Below are positions 37,724-47,335 of a DNA stretch of 64,000 nucleotides, one piece after another (the stretch's first letter is position 1; each line of letters opens with the position of its first letter). The notes under the pieces are model-generated. The model did no database searches. It was not told where the DNA came from and was given only the letters and a program-made list of their open reading frames with translations. The DNA is from Niastella sp966211305 (GTDB taxonomy: Bacteria; Bacteroidota; Bacteroidia; Chitinophagales; Chitinophagaceae): the NCBI GenBank assembly GCA_966211305.1, contig CBIHPC010000005.1, positions 25,104 to 89,103 of the forward strand, in the 5' to 3' direction. The position numbers were made by a program, and so were the translations under genes.

Positions 37724-38874
37724 ATTCGCAAATATTTACCGGTCATGTGCTTTACAAAATAAAACATGCTATTCTTTATATGCAGCCTGAATTTATACCA
37801 GCTCCCTCTCCTCAACGCTTTATATCTATTAAACAGGTTGTAATAATCCTTTGCTCTGTCAACAACATTATAGTCTTTCAGAATAAGCTCTCTTGCGCAT
37901 CGTCCTTTGAAATCAAGTTCTTCTCGGTTAGCGTTGAGATAAAGAATCTTTTCTGCAAAGGCGTAATTGTCGCCTACTGGTACTATATATCCTGCATTCT
38001 CATTTACAACCCGATTTATTCCCTCATTAAAAGCTGAAATGACAGGCACTAATCCTGTACTCATTGTTTCAAGTAATGCTACAGGTAATCCATCGAGGTA
38101 AGAAGGCAGAATGAAAATGTCGTTCTCCGATGCTTCTTTAAATACCGCATCTGTATAATTTAAGGTTTTCAATGTAAAGTTTTCGCGCTCTTCTGCCATC
38201 TTTTTCACGCTTTCTTTTTCAGGCCCGTCACCAACTAATGTCCATAATACCCGTACTCCTTTTTCTTTCAATATGTCATCTATTTTGAAGAGATCATATA
38301 TACCTTTCTTTTTGTCATATCTAGCGAGAAAAATTATCTTTAATGAGCCTGCAAAATTTGCCTTACGTTGATATGGAGAAGGGGTTATACCATATGGCAG
38401 ATAGTAGATATCCGCCTTACGTGCAGGGAGCAACTCCTGTAACTTTTCAAAATAAGTATAGTTGTGCGCAACAAATACATCAATTACATGAGCATACCCA
38501 TGGGCTATATCAAGGAAAAAATCATCATGGCATACATGTACGATGGTTTTTTTACTTGTATCGTGTGTCAACATATTCAGCTCAAGGTGAAAATTAGTCA
38601 TTATAATGCCCGGGCCGGATGAAATGAGCTTCCTCAAACGTTGATATGTGCTTTTATTCTGTTCAGAATATTTAAATATCACTTCCCCGACAAAATTAAA
38701 GGGAGAAGGAGGCAATGCTGCCGTATCATTTGTGTTTTGGGTAAGTATCCACCTTTTTTTGAACGAATCTTCTGGATCGTTCTCAATTAATGTCCGGTAA
38801 TAATTTTGTACCCCACCCAGTTTATACTGACTGAAAAAAATAATATCTCCCTTCAACTTATTTTTTTCATCCAT
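37705..38874 (-). CDS. Family 4 glycosyltransferase
   Basis: This 389-residue GT-B enzyme has DIIFFSQYKLGGVQNYYRTL with a glycine-rich acceptor loop, KIIFLARYDKKKGIYDLFKI in the donor domain, and NDIFILPSYLDGLPVALLET then MSTGLVPVISAFNEG, the EX7E donor signature. It overlaps the SDR gene upstream by 22 bp and the GT2 downstream by 19 bp, which suggests coupled translation. Sugar unknown. Confidence 0.92.
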   Translation of the reverse strand: MDEKNKLKGDIIFFSQYKLGGVQNYYRTLIENDPEDSFKKRWILTQNTNDTAALPPSPFNFVGEVIFKYSEQNKSTYQRLRKLISSGPGIIMTNFHLELNMLTHDTSKKTIVHVCHDDFFLDIAHGYAHVIDVFVAHNYTYFEKLQELLPARKADIYYLPYGITPSPYQRKANFAGSLKIIFLARYDKKKGIYDLFKIDDILKEKGVRVLWTLVGDGPEKESVKKMAEERENFTLKTLNYTDAVFKEASENDIFILPSYLDGLPVALLETMSTGLVPVISAFNEGINRVVNENAGYIVPVGDNYAFAEKILYLNANREELDFKGRCARELILKDYNVVDRAKDYYNLFNRYKALRRGSWYKFRLHIKNSMFYFVKHMTGKYLRIWLKMS

Positions 38875-39752
38875 GTTATTGTCTTTTTTAAACCTTGTAT
38901 CAGCGTATAGGTAGGTGAGAAACCCATTATCTTTAATTTACTTATATCAGCTTTCCAATTAAGAGGGTCGCCTTTCTTTTCTTTTCCAGTAAAGTTTATT
39001 TTAAGACCTTCGTCAAGAAGTGAAACCAGGGTACCGATCGCTTCCTCTATCGTGATCTCCTGACCACTGGCAACATTCAATGCTTCTCCTTTGAAATCAG
39101 CGTGTTTTATTACGCATTCAAGGGCATGCAGGAGATCCTGAATATAAATAAAATCCCTGGACTCTTTACCTGTACCAAATACTTCTATACTGTTATCTAC
39201 GGCGTGTAATGTTTTCTGATATACATCCCAAAACAACTGCTTTTTTAATCCCTGGCCATATGCAGAGAAAACCCGCAGGCTAACAGTTTTAATACCAAAA
39301 TGAGTTGCAAACTCCAGGCATATTTGCTCACTGTGTAATTTATGCCACCCGTAAGGTGATAAAGGATGCAAGCTAGCGTCTTCTGCTATAGGGAGTTTTT
39401 CAGGATTGCCATATACGGCTGCACTGGAAAAATTGATGAACCGGCATTTAGGATTGTATTGCCGCAATGCATCGAGCAGAAAGTAAACGTTGGCAACATT
39501 AAGAGAATAATCAAGAGCAGGATGATTGAATGAAAATTGAACATTTGCAGCTCCTGTTGCGTTAATACAAACATCAAATGCCGCTAGCTTGAACAGGGAA
39601 GCAAAATCAGGTTGTTCGGGATTGATAACCTGATATCGAGGCTCCTCTTTTAATGTAATATCAGCTTTGTAAATTTCGTATCCTTTTTCAACGAAATACG
39701 AAACTGCATTACTTCCAATGAAACCTTCAGAACCGAGAATAAGAACTTTCAT
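38853..39752 (-). CDS. NAD(P)-dependent sugar epimerase/reductase (extended SDR)
   Basis: This 299-residue extended SDR has the Rossmann motif ILGSEGFIGSNAVSYF, INATGAANVQFSF, INFSSAAVYGNPE with catalytic Ser, and SPYGWHKLHSEQ with Tyr-x3-Lys, then RDFIYIQDLLHAL. It could be an epimerase, a dehydratase or an RMD-like reductase acting after the second GMD-like enzyme. Sequence alone does not decide which. It lies 7 bp after the TylF-like methyltransferase. Confidence 0.86.
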   Translation of the reverse strand: MKVLILGSEGFIGSNAVSYFVEKGYEIYKADITLKEEPRYQVINPEQPDFASLFKLAAFDVCINATGAANVQFSFNHPALDYSLNVANVYFLLDALRQYNPKCRFINFSSAAVYGNPEKLPIAEDASLHPLSPYGWHKLHSEQICLEFATHFGIKTVSLRVFSAYGQGLKKQLFWDVYQKTLHAVDNSIEVFGTGKESRDFIYIQDLLHALECVIKHADFKGEALNVASGQEITIEEAIGTLVSLLDEGLKINFTGKEKKGDPLNWKADISKLKIMGFSPTYTLIQGLKKTITWMKKIS

Positions 39753-39759
39753 TATGCAA

Positions 39760-40554
39760 TTATGGCTTTATGACAATTCCCTGAGCTGTTGGCAAGCATA
39801 ATATGTTTACATTTTTATCACGAGCGAAAGCATCAAAAGCGCGTTTTTGTTCGATATGCTGAGGAAATCCGTAATCATCGAGTATAATTACTCCTCCAGA
39901 CACAATTTTATCCCAAAAATAATTTGCTGCGGCAATTTCAGGTTCTACAACATTCATGTCGATTGATAAGTAACAGATCTTTTCTGCATTACAATACTTA
40001 AGTGTTTCAGGAACCAGGCCTTTTACAATGTTTACCCTAAAAGGAGAGAAAGTTCTTTTTACTTCTTCGTATACATCTTTATATTTATCCAAATAACCTT
40101 CAATTCCTACCATTTTCTCTGCGTCTGTAATTTGCTTAGGGTCAAGACCCGAGAATGTATCGAATAAATGAAAAGTTTTACCAAGGCTGTTGAAATTTAT
40201 ATATTCAATAACCGCTCGTGCGTAAGCGCCGGTATTTACGCCACACTCTACAAAGTCGCCCTCCAATTTCTTTACATAATCAGCAAACCAGCAAACTATA
40301 TAAACACGCCATTGCAAAGTGAACCCAGGCCACGGATTGGTGGCCGCTGCGGCAGCATATGCCTTTGCGAAACGAGGTTCTTTAATAAAATCACAATTAT
40401 TACTTGTAGCTAAACTATCGGTTTTATATGTAATGGGTCCATAAAAAACATGCGGATCAAAACAAACCGCATTAGGAGATACAATTTTTTTCCCGAACGA
40501 AATACTGTGATAATGATAAATAAACCACTTTACTTTACGAATAAAACCTAACAA
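39760..40554 (-). CDS. TylF/MycF-family O-methyltransferase
   Basis: This 264-residue protein carries the TylF/MycF pattern: VECGVNTGAYARAVIEYI (SAM-binding loop), FHLFDTFSGLDPKQ, ICYLSIDMNVVEPEIAAANYFW and GGVIILDDYGFPQH with metal-binding aspartates. These enzymes O-methylate sugar hydroxyls with S-adenosylmethionine and a divalent metal. In this operon it probably methylates a repeat-unit or terminal sugar. In ABC-transporter-dependent glycans, terminal methylation can set chain length, a possibility here. Confidence 0.86.
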   Translation of the reverse strand: MLGFIRKVKWFIYHYHSISFGKKIVSPNAVCFDPHVFYGPITYKTDSLATSNNCDFIKEPRFAKAYAAAAATNPWPGFTLQWRVYIVCWFADYVKKLEGDFVECGVNTGAYARAVIEYINFNSLGKTFHLFDTFSGLDPKQITDAEKMVGIEGYLDKYKDVYEEVKRTFSPFRVNIVKGLVPETLKYCNAEKICYLSIDMNVVEPEIAAANYFWDKIVSGGVIILDDYGFPQHIEQKRAFDAFARDKNVNILCLPTAQGIVIKP

Positions 40555-40580
40555 GTCTTAATAATTTATAAGAGTTAATT

Positions 40581-41156
40581 TTAAACCAATTTTCTAATTA
40601 CCCTTGCTGGATTTCCAGCAACTAAAGTTAAAGGTTCAACACTTTTTGTAACAACACTTCCTGCACCTACTATTGATTTCTCACCAATTGTTACACCTTT
40701 CAATATTATTACTTTAGCTCCAATCCAGGAACCGAATGAGATTTTTATGGGCAAGGAAGGGTGGGTACTCCAATCATGATACCCTTTTTTCCAGTCGGAT
40801 AGATCTTTTTTTCTGATTTCGTAGTCAAAATTATGATTATCGCTATCCTGAATTAAACAATCATAAGAAATAAGTATATCAGATTCTATAGTAAGGGAGT
40901 TAGAACAGATAATAATAGTTCCATTTCCTATAAATACATTATTCCCTATTTCAACATGCGCATTATCTGTTTCAAGTGAAATACTTCCACCAATCAAACA
41001 ATCATCTCCAATAATAAGCTTTGAATTGGGAGCTCTCGAGGTATCTATTGAACCGCGAATCTCGGTATTTTTTCCAACAATCACATTTGGTGGAAATGAA
41101 GGGTGTTGTGGCCGCTTCCGTTTAATGAGTCTTCTTGCTATCCTTTTCAGAAACAT
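40581..41156 (-). CDS. Hexapeptide-repeat acyltransferase
   Basis: This 191-residue left-handed beta-helix protein has IGDDCLIGGSISLETD, IGNNVFIGNGTIIICS, a catalytic-type histidine in DSDNHNFDY, GSWIGAKVIILKGVTIGEKS and VVTKSVEPLTLVAGNPARVI, the standard CoA-binding end. It likely O- or N-acetylates a sugar. It is the third enzyme of this type in the operon. It lies 17 bp after the methyltransferase and 26 bp before the TylF-like gene. Confidence 0.88.
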   Translation of the reverse strand: MFLKRIARRLIKRKRPQHPSFPPNVIVGKNTEIRGSIDTSRAPNSKLIIGDDCLIGGSISLETDNAHVEIGNNVFIGNGTIIICSNSLTIESDILISYDCLIQDSDNHNFDYEIRKKDLSDWKKGYHDWSTHPSLPIKISFGSWIGAKVIILKGVTIGEKSIVGAGSVVTKSVEPLTLVAGNPARVIRKLV

Positions 41157-41173
41157 CTAAAGTTGAATATGTG

Positions 41174-41881
41174 TTATTTAATGCAAATGAACCACCTACC
41201 AACTGATAATCCGGGATCGTTATATCCTGAATTAATAACATGCACATCAGGAAAATACTTTTTATACCTTTCAAGCCACCACTCCACAGAGTTGTTATGA
41301 AAGCTCTGGTTTGTTCTCATCCATCCTTCATTCTGATTTTTCTCAGATACAGGTATCATATGGAATGATGCCTTTTTAGTATACCGTGCACATTCTTTCA
41401 AGAAAGCATCAATTCCTTCTTCAGTAAAGTGCTCTAAAGACCCTATAGAATATGAGTAATCAAACTCCTGATCCTGGTAGCTTGTTTTTGTTGCATCAAG
41501 GACTTTCAATTTTTCAGGGTTAATGCCTTTTTCTTTTGCTTTCTGAATAAGAAAATCCGAAATATCAAACCCATGAATATCAAGATCCTTAAATCTTGAC
41601 ATAGCAACCATGTTTACTCCTGTTCCGCAAGCTATATCTATCACCTTCCCTGAGCAATTAACTAATAAACATTCTATCTCATTCCAGGTATGCGCTTTAC
41701 CCCAATTCTCAAGTTGGAACGCCATGTCTTCTGTCCAATAAATATCCAACTCCTGTTTATCCTTTGATTCTGGAATATAAAATTTCTCTTTCTTGTCATT
41801 GTTGGCGTTAACCGCTACCAATCTTTGATAGATCTTAATAAATATGGGAGGGCAAAAAAGTTTAATGAGCTTCTTTATCAT
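41174..41881 (-). CDS. Class I SAM-dependent methyltransferase
   Basis: This 235-residue protein has motif I GKVIDIACGTGVNMVAMSRF, motif II with DIHGFDISDFLI, and EFDYSYSIGSLEHFTEEGID (motif post-II), the typical Methyltransf_11/25 fold. Placed directly after wzt (0-bp gap) and before an acetyltransferase, it may methylate the polymer or its non-reducing end. In Wzm/Wzt systems such terminal modification is recognised by the Wzt C-terminal domain; here this is inference. Confidence 0.85.
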   Translation of the reverse strand: MIKKLIKLFCPPIFIKIYQRLVAVNANNDKKEKFYIPESKDKQELDIYWTEDMAFQLENWGKAHTWNEIECLLVNCSGKVIDIACGTGVNMVAMSRFKDLDIHGFDISDFLIQKAKEKGINPEKLKVLDATKTSYQDQEFDYSYSIGSLEHFTEEGIDAFLKECARYTKKASFHMIPVSEKNQNEGWMRTNQSFHNNSVEWWLERYKKYFPDVHVINSGYNDPGLSVGRWFICIK

Positions 41882-43132
41882 TTATTTTGTTATTATCCAG
41901 GATGTATTTAAAATTACGCTGCCATAGTTGATTCCTTCATATTTGGACAATGCACTTCCCGTATCAATTACCCTAGTGCTACATATGTTTTCCTGTACAT
42001 CGTATACCTCATTATCAGTAAAAGCAGCCAATCGAAAATAGTATGAATTTGGCGCAATTATATTAGCAGGGAAAGACACCTTTAATTTAATGAAGTCATT
42101 CTGCAATGCGGATTTTTCATCTACTTCAAAAATAGAAGTAGATACATAATATCCGTGCATATTTTGAAGTGTTATTCCTATTTTTAGATTAGAAATTTCT
42201 TTTTTTAATCTCACTTTTATCATCACATTAATTTCTTCATTAAAACCAAATTCTTCGATTCCCTGCCCATTGGCATTCACAGTAGAGACTTCTTTGAAAA
42301 ATACCAGGGATTGGTTCTCTTCTGAACAAACATACTTGTTCGTTTCGGTATGCTGGTTTCCACTTAAATATTTTTCAATGACCTGCAAAGTGTTGCCATC
42401 AGTAATCAGTTTGCCTTTTTGAAGAAAGATTGCTCTTTCACACAATTGAGCAATTGTACCCATTTGATGGCTAACAAACAACACAGTTCTGCCTTCATTT
42501 TTACTTACATCTTCCATTTTACCAAGGCACTTCTTCTGAAACTGTGCATCCCCAACAGCAAGCACTTCATCTACAATCAAAATTTCCGGTTCCAAATGAG
42601 CGGCCACAGCAAATGCCAGCCTTACGTACATACCGCTGCTATATCGCTTTACCGGGGTATCGAGAAACTTCTCAACCTCTGCGAAAGCCACAATTTCATC
42701 AAACTTGCTCCTGATTTCCGATCTGCTCATCCCAAGAATAGCACCATTCAAAAAAATATTTTCCCTGCCTGATAATTCCGGATGAAATCCTGTGCCAACT
42801 TCCAGTAAACTAGCCACCCGCCCATTAATTCTTATGCGTCCTTCGGAAGGTTCGGTAATCCGGCTTAATATTTTTAACAATGTACTTTTACCTGCCCCAT
42901 TCCTCCCTATTATTCCTACACGATCGCCCTGATTTATTTCAAAGTCAAGATCTCTTACAGCCCAAAACTCCTCCTGATTGGCTTTTTGAGCATTATAATC
43001 CTTTTTCTTGCTCCATGCCCGTTTTATGCTTCCACTTAACAGTTCGCCAAATGTCTGACCTTGAACTTTTGGCTGGTGACCGATCACATATTTTTTGCCC
43101 AACCGTTCTACCTTTATTGCAACTCTACCCAT
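41882..43132 (-). CDS. wzt: ABC transporter ATPase for polysaccharide export (Wzt-like, with carbohydrate-binding domain)
   Basis: This 416-residue ATPase powers export of lipid-linked polysaccharide across the inner membrane. Walker A is GRNGAGKST at 76-84, the signature YSSGMYVRLAFA precedes Walker B EILIVDEVLAVGD, and the switch histidine is in LFVSHQMG. About 165 residues beyond the ATPase core form a beta-rich domain matching the Wzt C-terminal carbohydrate-binding domain, which in known systems recognises the modified end of the finished chain. The permease gene is 8 bp upstream. Confidence 0.93.
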   Translation of the reverse strand: MGRVAIKVERLGKKYVIGHQPKVQGQTFGELLSGSIKRAWSKKKDYNAQKANQEEFWAVRDLDFEINQGDRVGIIGRNGAGKSTLLKILSRITEPSEGRIRINGRVASLLEVGTGFHPELSGRENIFLNGAILGMSRSEIRSKFDEIVAFAEVEKFLDTPVKRYSSGMYVRLAFAVAAHLEPEILIVDEVLAVGDAQFQKKCLGKMEDVSKNEGRTVLFVSHQMGTIAQLCERAIFLQKGKLITDGNTLQVIEKYLSGNQHTETNKYVCSEENQSLVFFKEVSTVNANGQGIEEFGFNEEINVMIKVRLKKEISNLKIGITLQNMHGYYVSTSIFEVDEKSALQNDFIKLKVSFPANIIAPNSYYFRLAAFTDNEVYDVQENICSTRVIDTGSALSKYEGINYGSVILNTSWIITK

Positions 43133-43140
43133 GATATATT

Positions 43141-43974
43141 TTATATAATATCGGCAAAAGATTTTTCCATTTTACGGAATTGTCTTATCCCTATCCAAAG
43201 AAAAAATATTGAAACAAAAACCGACATACTTACAGAAATAAAATTAAATCCTGAGGAATGTCCGATGATGCACCACCTAAAACCCTCAATTATGCCAACC
43301 ATCGGATTCAATGAGTATAATAAACGGTATTTTTCAGGCACCATACTTACATCATAACCAACCGGTGATATATACAATCCAAGTTGAAGCGCAAATGGAA
43401 CTATATAACGAAAGTCCCGATACTTTACATTTAATGAAGTAACATACAATCCAATGCCTATACTTACAACAAAGGTCAACAAAATAAAAATTGGCAAATA
43501 AACGATCTTCCAGTCAGGCACATATTTATATCCTATAAATAGAACACACAGCAAAACTAATGAAATAAGAAAATCGATACAACTGGTGATAACTGATGCT
43601 GTAGGAATGATCAAACGTGGAAAATATACTTTGGATATAAGATTGGAATTTCCTACAAGGCTGTTACTACATTCTCCGAGTGCGTTTGAAAAGAATAACC
43701 ACGGTAATTGGCCCGTAAATACCAGTATCGGATAAGGAACGCCAGGAGGCGATTGCATTTTTGCGAAAAAATTAAATACCAAAGTAAAAATAGCCATGGT
43801 CAATACCGGTCGCATAACACTCCAGGCCGCGCCAATTACGGTTTGTTTATATCTTACTTTAATATCCCGCCAACTAAGTATGTAGAAAAGTTCCCGATAT
43901 CGCCAAAGATCTAACCAATAGTTTTTCTCAGTTTTGCCTGGTTCAATGATCAATTCATCCCTCAGTGCTGACAT
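43141..43974 (-). CDS. wzm: ABC transporter permease for polysaccharide export (Wzm-like)
   Basis: This 277-residue ABC-2 permease has about six transmembrane segments and the family start YRELFYILSWRDIKVRYKQT, then GAAWSVMRPVLTMAIFTLVF and ILVFTGQLPWLFFSNALGEC. It forms the inner-membrane channel with the Wzt-like ATPase encoded next to it. The pair indicates ABC-dependent export of a polymer completed in the cytoplasm. Confidence 0.94.
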   Translation of the reverse strand: MSALRDELIIEPGKTEKNYWLDLWRYRELFYILSWRDIKVRYKQTVIGAAWSVMRPVLTMAIFTLVFNFFAKMQSPPGVPYPILVFTGQLPWLFFSNALGECSNSLVGNSNLISKVYFPRLIIPTASVITSCIDFLISLVLLCVLFIGYKYVPDWKIVYLPIFILLTFVVSIGIGLYVTSLNVKYRDFRYIVPFALQLGLYISPVGYDVSMVPEKYRLLYSLNPMVGIIEGFRWCIIGHSSGFNFISVSMSVFVSIFFLWIGIRQFRKMEKSFADII

Positions 43975-44034
43975 ATCTTTATTAAAAAATTATTTTTGAA
44001 GGTTTTACTTGCAGAAACTTTCCTGATTATTTGA

Positions 44035-46431
44035 CTACTTTTTATTCACAGATCCTGTAACCCATTTTCGCCAGCCTTTTTTCTTCGGCTTCTCGTTTTC
44101 AAAGTAACCACCATCACCATTGGAACTATATCCATATCCGTAGCCATAGCCATAACCTCCATAACCATAGTATCCCCCATAGCTGCCACTGCTTTTGATA
44201 TCATTGATGATGATAGAAAGATGCGGTAGTTTCTTCTGTTGATATATATCTTCTATTAACTGTATCTGCTTTTTCATTGTGTACCCATGGCGAACAATGT
44301 AAATTGAGGCATCCGCAAAACGAGCAAGTGTTATAGAATCACTTACAAGGCCAACTGGGGCTGTGTCAATGATAATTGCATCAAATTGCACTTTGAGCTC
44401 GTTAAACATCTTTTCTACCCTTTCATTCAACAGCATTTCAGCAGGGTTTGGCGGAACAGGGCCGCAAGGCATCACAAACAAGTTTTCGACATTAGGTACA
44501 GGATGTATCACTTCCTGCAGGGTTACGCTTCCAACCAGATAATTCGTAATTCCTTTCCGCTCATGTAGGCCAAGGCCCTGCATGATTTTTGGTTTACGTA
44601 TATCAAACTCAAGGATAACCGTACGTTTTCCCGACAAAGCGATCACCGAACCTATATTGGTACTAACAAACGACTTACCTTCTCCGCTAAAAGAAGAAGT
44701 CACCAATAGTACAGGCTTATCAACTTTGGGTAATACATACTGCAAGTTGGAACGTATGATCCTGAATTGTTCTGCGACAAACTTTCTGTTGTTTTTAGTT
44801 ACTACCAGGGCATTTCCTTCATCGGCATGGCCTATTTCCCCAAGGATCGGCGCTTCTGTGACCTGCTCAATATCACTTTTACTCTTCACTTTATCATTCA
44901 AAAACTCAATAAGAAAAACGATTCCAACTGGTATTGCAAGACCTATAAACACTGCAATCATATACAGACCCTTTCTGTTGGGACTTACAGGACCGCCTGT
45001 CTGCATGGCAGGTTCTAATACTTTAATATTGGAAATAGTAGATGCAGATGCTATGGCTGTTTCCAGTTTCTTTTGCAAAAGGTACTGATATAACTCCTGT
45101 AAAATATTCTGTTGGCGGGTTACTTCCAGCATTTGCTTTTCCTTACTAGGAATAGCCGATATTAACCTGTTTGTCTCCTGACTTTTTCCAGCTAATTGTT
45201 CCAATGTAAGCGTTTGTGTCTGCCGAACGTTTTTTAATGTTTCTATCATATCGGTTCGAAACTTGTCGATACCCGCTTCTCTCATCAAAACATTAGGGTT
45301 ATTTGGCGCCGCATTTTTAAGTGCAGTCTCCCTCTCTAGCTGGAGTTTGTTGTAGGCAGAAACCTCCTGCAAAAGCGTAGGGTCTTCAACCCCTAATACA
45401 GAAGGTATTATCTTAAATTTGTTGTCTGGATTGGAAAGATAGCTTATAAGATTATCTATCACTTTTATTTTTACCTGCAACTTGCTTCGTTCGTTGTTCG
45501 CCTGGGAATACTCCCCTAATGACAGGTCCGCCTGCATTTCAGGCCTAAATACCCGGTTCTTCTCCCTGTACCTTTGCAAATTTTTCTCTACGCCTCCCAA
45601 CTCATGAAACACCGTATCTAACTGTTCATCAATAAATGAAAGCGTTTGAGCAGCAATCTGCTTTTTATCTTCCAGACTGGCCTGTTGATATTCTTTCATG
45701 TATTGGTTTACAATATCAACCCCCAACTTTGTATTTTCTATTTGGTAGGCTATGTTCAGGACATTAGTAACATCATTTATCCTTGAAACATTTATGGAAC
45801 TACTTAATGCCCCTGCAATATTTTCTATTGGCTGCCAGGAAACTATAAAGTCATTACTGGCATATGTACGTCTGTCTCTTCCATTGAAAGTTATTTTAAA
45901 TGAAACATCAGGCAAACTGATTGTTTGATTGAAATAGTAAATTTGTGGCTGCTCATTTAACTTAAACTGGTTGTCATTAATTAAAGTGACCAATAAGCTA
46001 AAACCGGCTGCAGAGTCCCCAATCGATTGTATTTCAAAATTAAACGGCTCGTCAGAAGAATGCAGCACCGTAGAACGGATTTTTCCCTTATTATACATCT
46101 GCTTCTGCATATGTAGCGATCGGGCAACACGAGCTGCCATATTCCGGGACTTGATGACCTCGATTTCATCCCCTAACTTATCGGTCCGTTGCATCATAAA
46201 GATATCATCGAACTTATCGCCACCTCCTCCATTCATGGTGTTATTCGATACCAGTAATTTTCCGGCTACGTTATATATAGGTGTTGAGTAGCGCAATTTT
46301 ACATACGCCCCCAATAATGCAATTGATATTGATATAATTACCCAGGGAAGATATTTTATGTACCGAAAGATTATGTCTTTCGGACTTAAATTTAACTTCA
46401 ATTTTTGGGTTGATACTGGTTGATCAGACAT
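44035..46431 (-). CDS. wzc: Polysaccharide co-polymerase / tyrosine autokinase (Wzc-like)
   Basis: This 798-residue inner-membrane protein has an N-terminal Wzz domain after a membrane segment (about 30-48), a long periplasmic coiled-coil region, a second membrane segment near residue 500, and a cytoplasmic BY-kinase. Kinase motifs are SSFSGEGKSFVSTN (Walker A), VILEFDIRKPKIM (Walker A') and DAIIIDTAPVGLVSD (Walker B). The tail holds about ten tyrosines in a Gly/Tyr-repeat stretch, the autophosphorylation cluster. It lies 4 bp after the Wza-like gene. The CpsB-type phosphatase at the far end of the operon is the likely counter-enzyme. Confidence 0.95.
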   Translation of the reverse strand: MSDQPVSTQKLKLNLSPKDIIFRYIKYLPWVIISISIALLGAYVKLRYSTPIYNVAGKLLVSNNTMNGGGGDKFDDIFMMQRTDKLGDEIEVIKSRNMAARVARSLHMQKQMYNKGKIRSTVLHSSDEPFNFEIQSIGDSAAGFSLLVTLINDNQFKLNEQPQIYYFNQTISLPDVSFKITFNGRDRRTYASNDFIVSWQPIENIAGALSSSINVSRINDVTNVLNIAYQIENTKLGVDIVNQYMKEYQQASLEDKKQIAAQTLSFIDEQLDTVFHELGGVEKNLQRYREKNRVFRPEMQADLSLGEYSQANNERSKLQVKIKVIDNLISYLSNPDNKFKIIPSVLGVEDPTLLQEVSAYNKLQLERETALKNAAPNNPNVLMREAGIDKFRTDMIETLKNVRQTQTLTLEQLAGKSQETNRLISAIPSKEKQMLEVTRQQNILQELYQYLLQKKLETAIASASTISNIKVLEPAMQTGGPVSPNRKGLYMIAVFIGLAIPVGIVFLIEFLNDKVKSKSDIEQVTEAPILGEIGHADEGNALVVTKNNRKFVAEQFRIIRSNLQYVLPKVDKPVLLVTSSFSGEGKSFVSTNIGSVIALSGKRTVILEFDIRKPKIMQGLGLHERKGITNYLVGSVTLQEVIHPVPNVENLFVMPCGPVPPNPAEMLLNERVEKMFNELKVQFDAIIIDTAPVGLVSDSITLARFADASIYIVRHGYTMKKQIQLIEDIYQQKKLPHLSIIINDIKSSGSYGGYYGYGGYGYGYGYGYSSNGDGGYFENEKPKKKGWRKWVTGSVNKK

Positions 46432-46435
46432 ATAA

Positions 46436-47293
46436 TTAATTCCTTCTTATTAGGGTAATTATGACAGCCACTATGGAAGTTAAACTTGCACCGATGGATA
46501 TGTATTGAAAAGTACTCTGGTTATTAATATAACTTTTGTTCTTTGCCACATCAACAAATACCATATCATTTTGCTGCAAGTAATAGAAAGGCGACTGAAA
46601 TACATTCGGGTCTTTCAGATTTAATCTTCCAAACTGGCGGGTTCCATTTGTTTCCCGTATGATCAAAACATTATCCCTACGCCCATATGCAGATATATCG
46701 CCGGCAAGGCCAACCGCTTCAAAAGCATTCAGGCTATTCGTGGGAACGGTAATTGGGCCAGGCCTGTTTACTTCTCCCAGTACTGTAACCTTATAGTTTA
46801 AAAAGCGAACCTCCACATACGGGTTTTTTAGCAGGTCATTTTTCATATATAAATATTCAAGCGTATCGGCCAACTGCTCTTTTGTAAGCCCTTCAGCATG
46901 AATAGTACCGATCTTATATAATTGCAGATCCCCCTGCTGATTTACCAGATAACCGGTTGCTGCTGTAGTTTGTGAACTGGTTCCAACACCTTCAAGTGAA
47001 AGGGGCAAAGCTGCGCCTACCTGGCGGGTTACTGCAGCGGTGGCCATGGGATCGTCGCTATAAACGGTGATTCCCAATAAATCACCTTTTTGTACCACGG
47101 CTTCAGGTGTTTTGTACTTTTCCAACCGGGTGGTATCAATTCCCTGTAGATACTGAAAGTTCTTTACATTACCACAGGAGGTGCTCATGAAAATGATCAA
47201 CAAAGCGATAACCACAACAAATAAATGTTGTTTGCTGTAGTTAAGGATCTGCAAAGAACTATGTTTCAATGATTGCAATTTTAGGTTTATCAA
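46436..47293 (-). CDS. wza: Polysaccharide export lipoprotein (Wza-like)
   Basis: This 285-residue protein has an N-terminal hydrophobic segment (about 24-36) and a lipobox-like STSC. It then has a Poly_export domain (VVQKGDLLGITVYSDDP), an SLBB-type domain (YKVTVLGEVNRPGPITVP, AFEAVGLAGDISAYGRR) and a C-terminal hydrophobic helix. It should form the outer-membrane outlet for the polymer with the Wzc-like protein encoded 4 bp downstream. The long N-terminal tail before the signal is slightly unusual; no better in-frame start exists. Confidence 0.92.
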   Translation of the reverse strand: MINLKLQSLKHSSLQILNYSKQHLFVVVIALLIIFMSTSCGNVKNFQYLQGIDTTRLEKYKTPEAVVQKGDLLGITVYSDDPMATAAVTRQVGAALPLSLEGVGTSSQTTAATGYLVNQQGDLQLYKIGTIHAEGLTKEQLADTLEYLYMKNDLLKNPYVEVRFLNYKVTVLGEVNRPGPITVPTNSLNAFEAVGLAGDISAYGRRDNVLIIRETNGTRQFGRLNLKDPNVFQSPFYYLQQNDMVFVDVAKNKSYINNQSTFQYISIGASLTSIVAVIITLIRRN

Positions 47294-47335
47294 TAGAATC
47301 AGTCATTTACTCAAATGATTGTAATCGCCCTGGGT

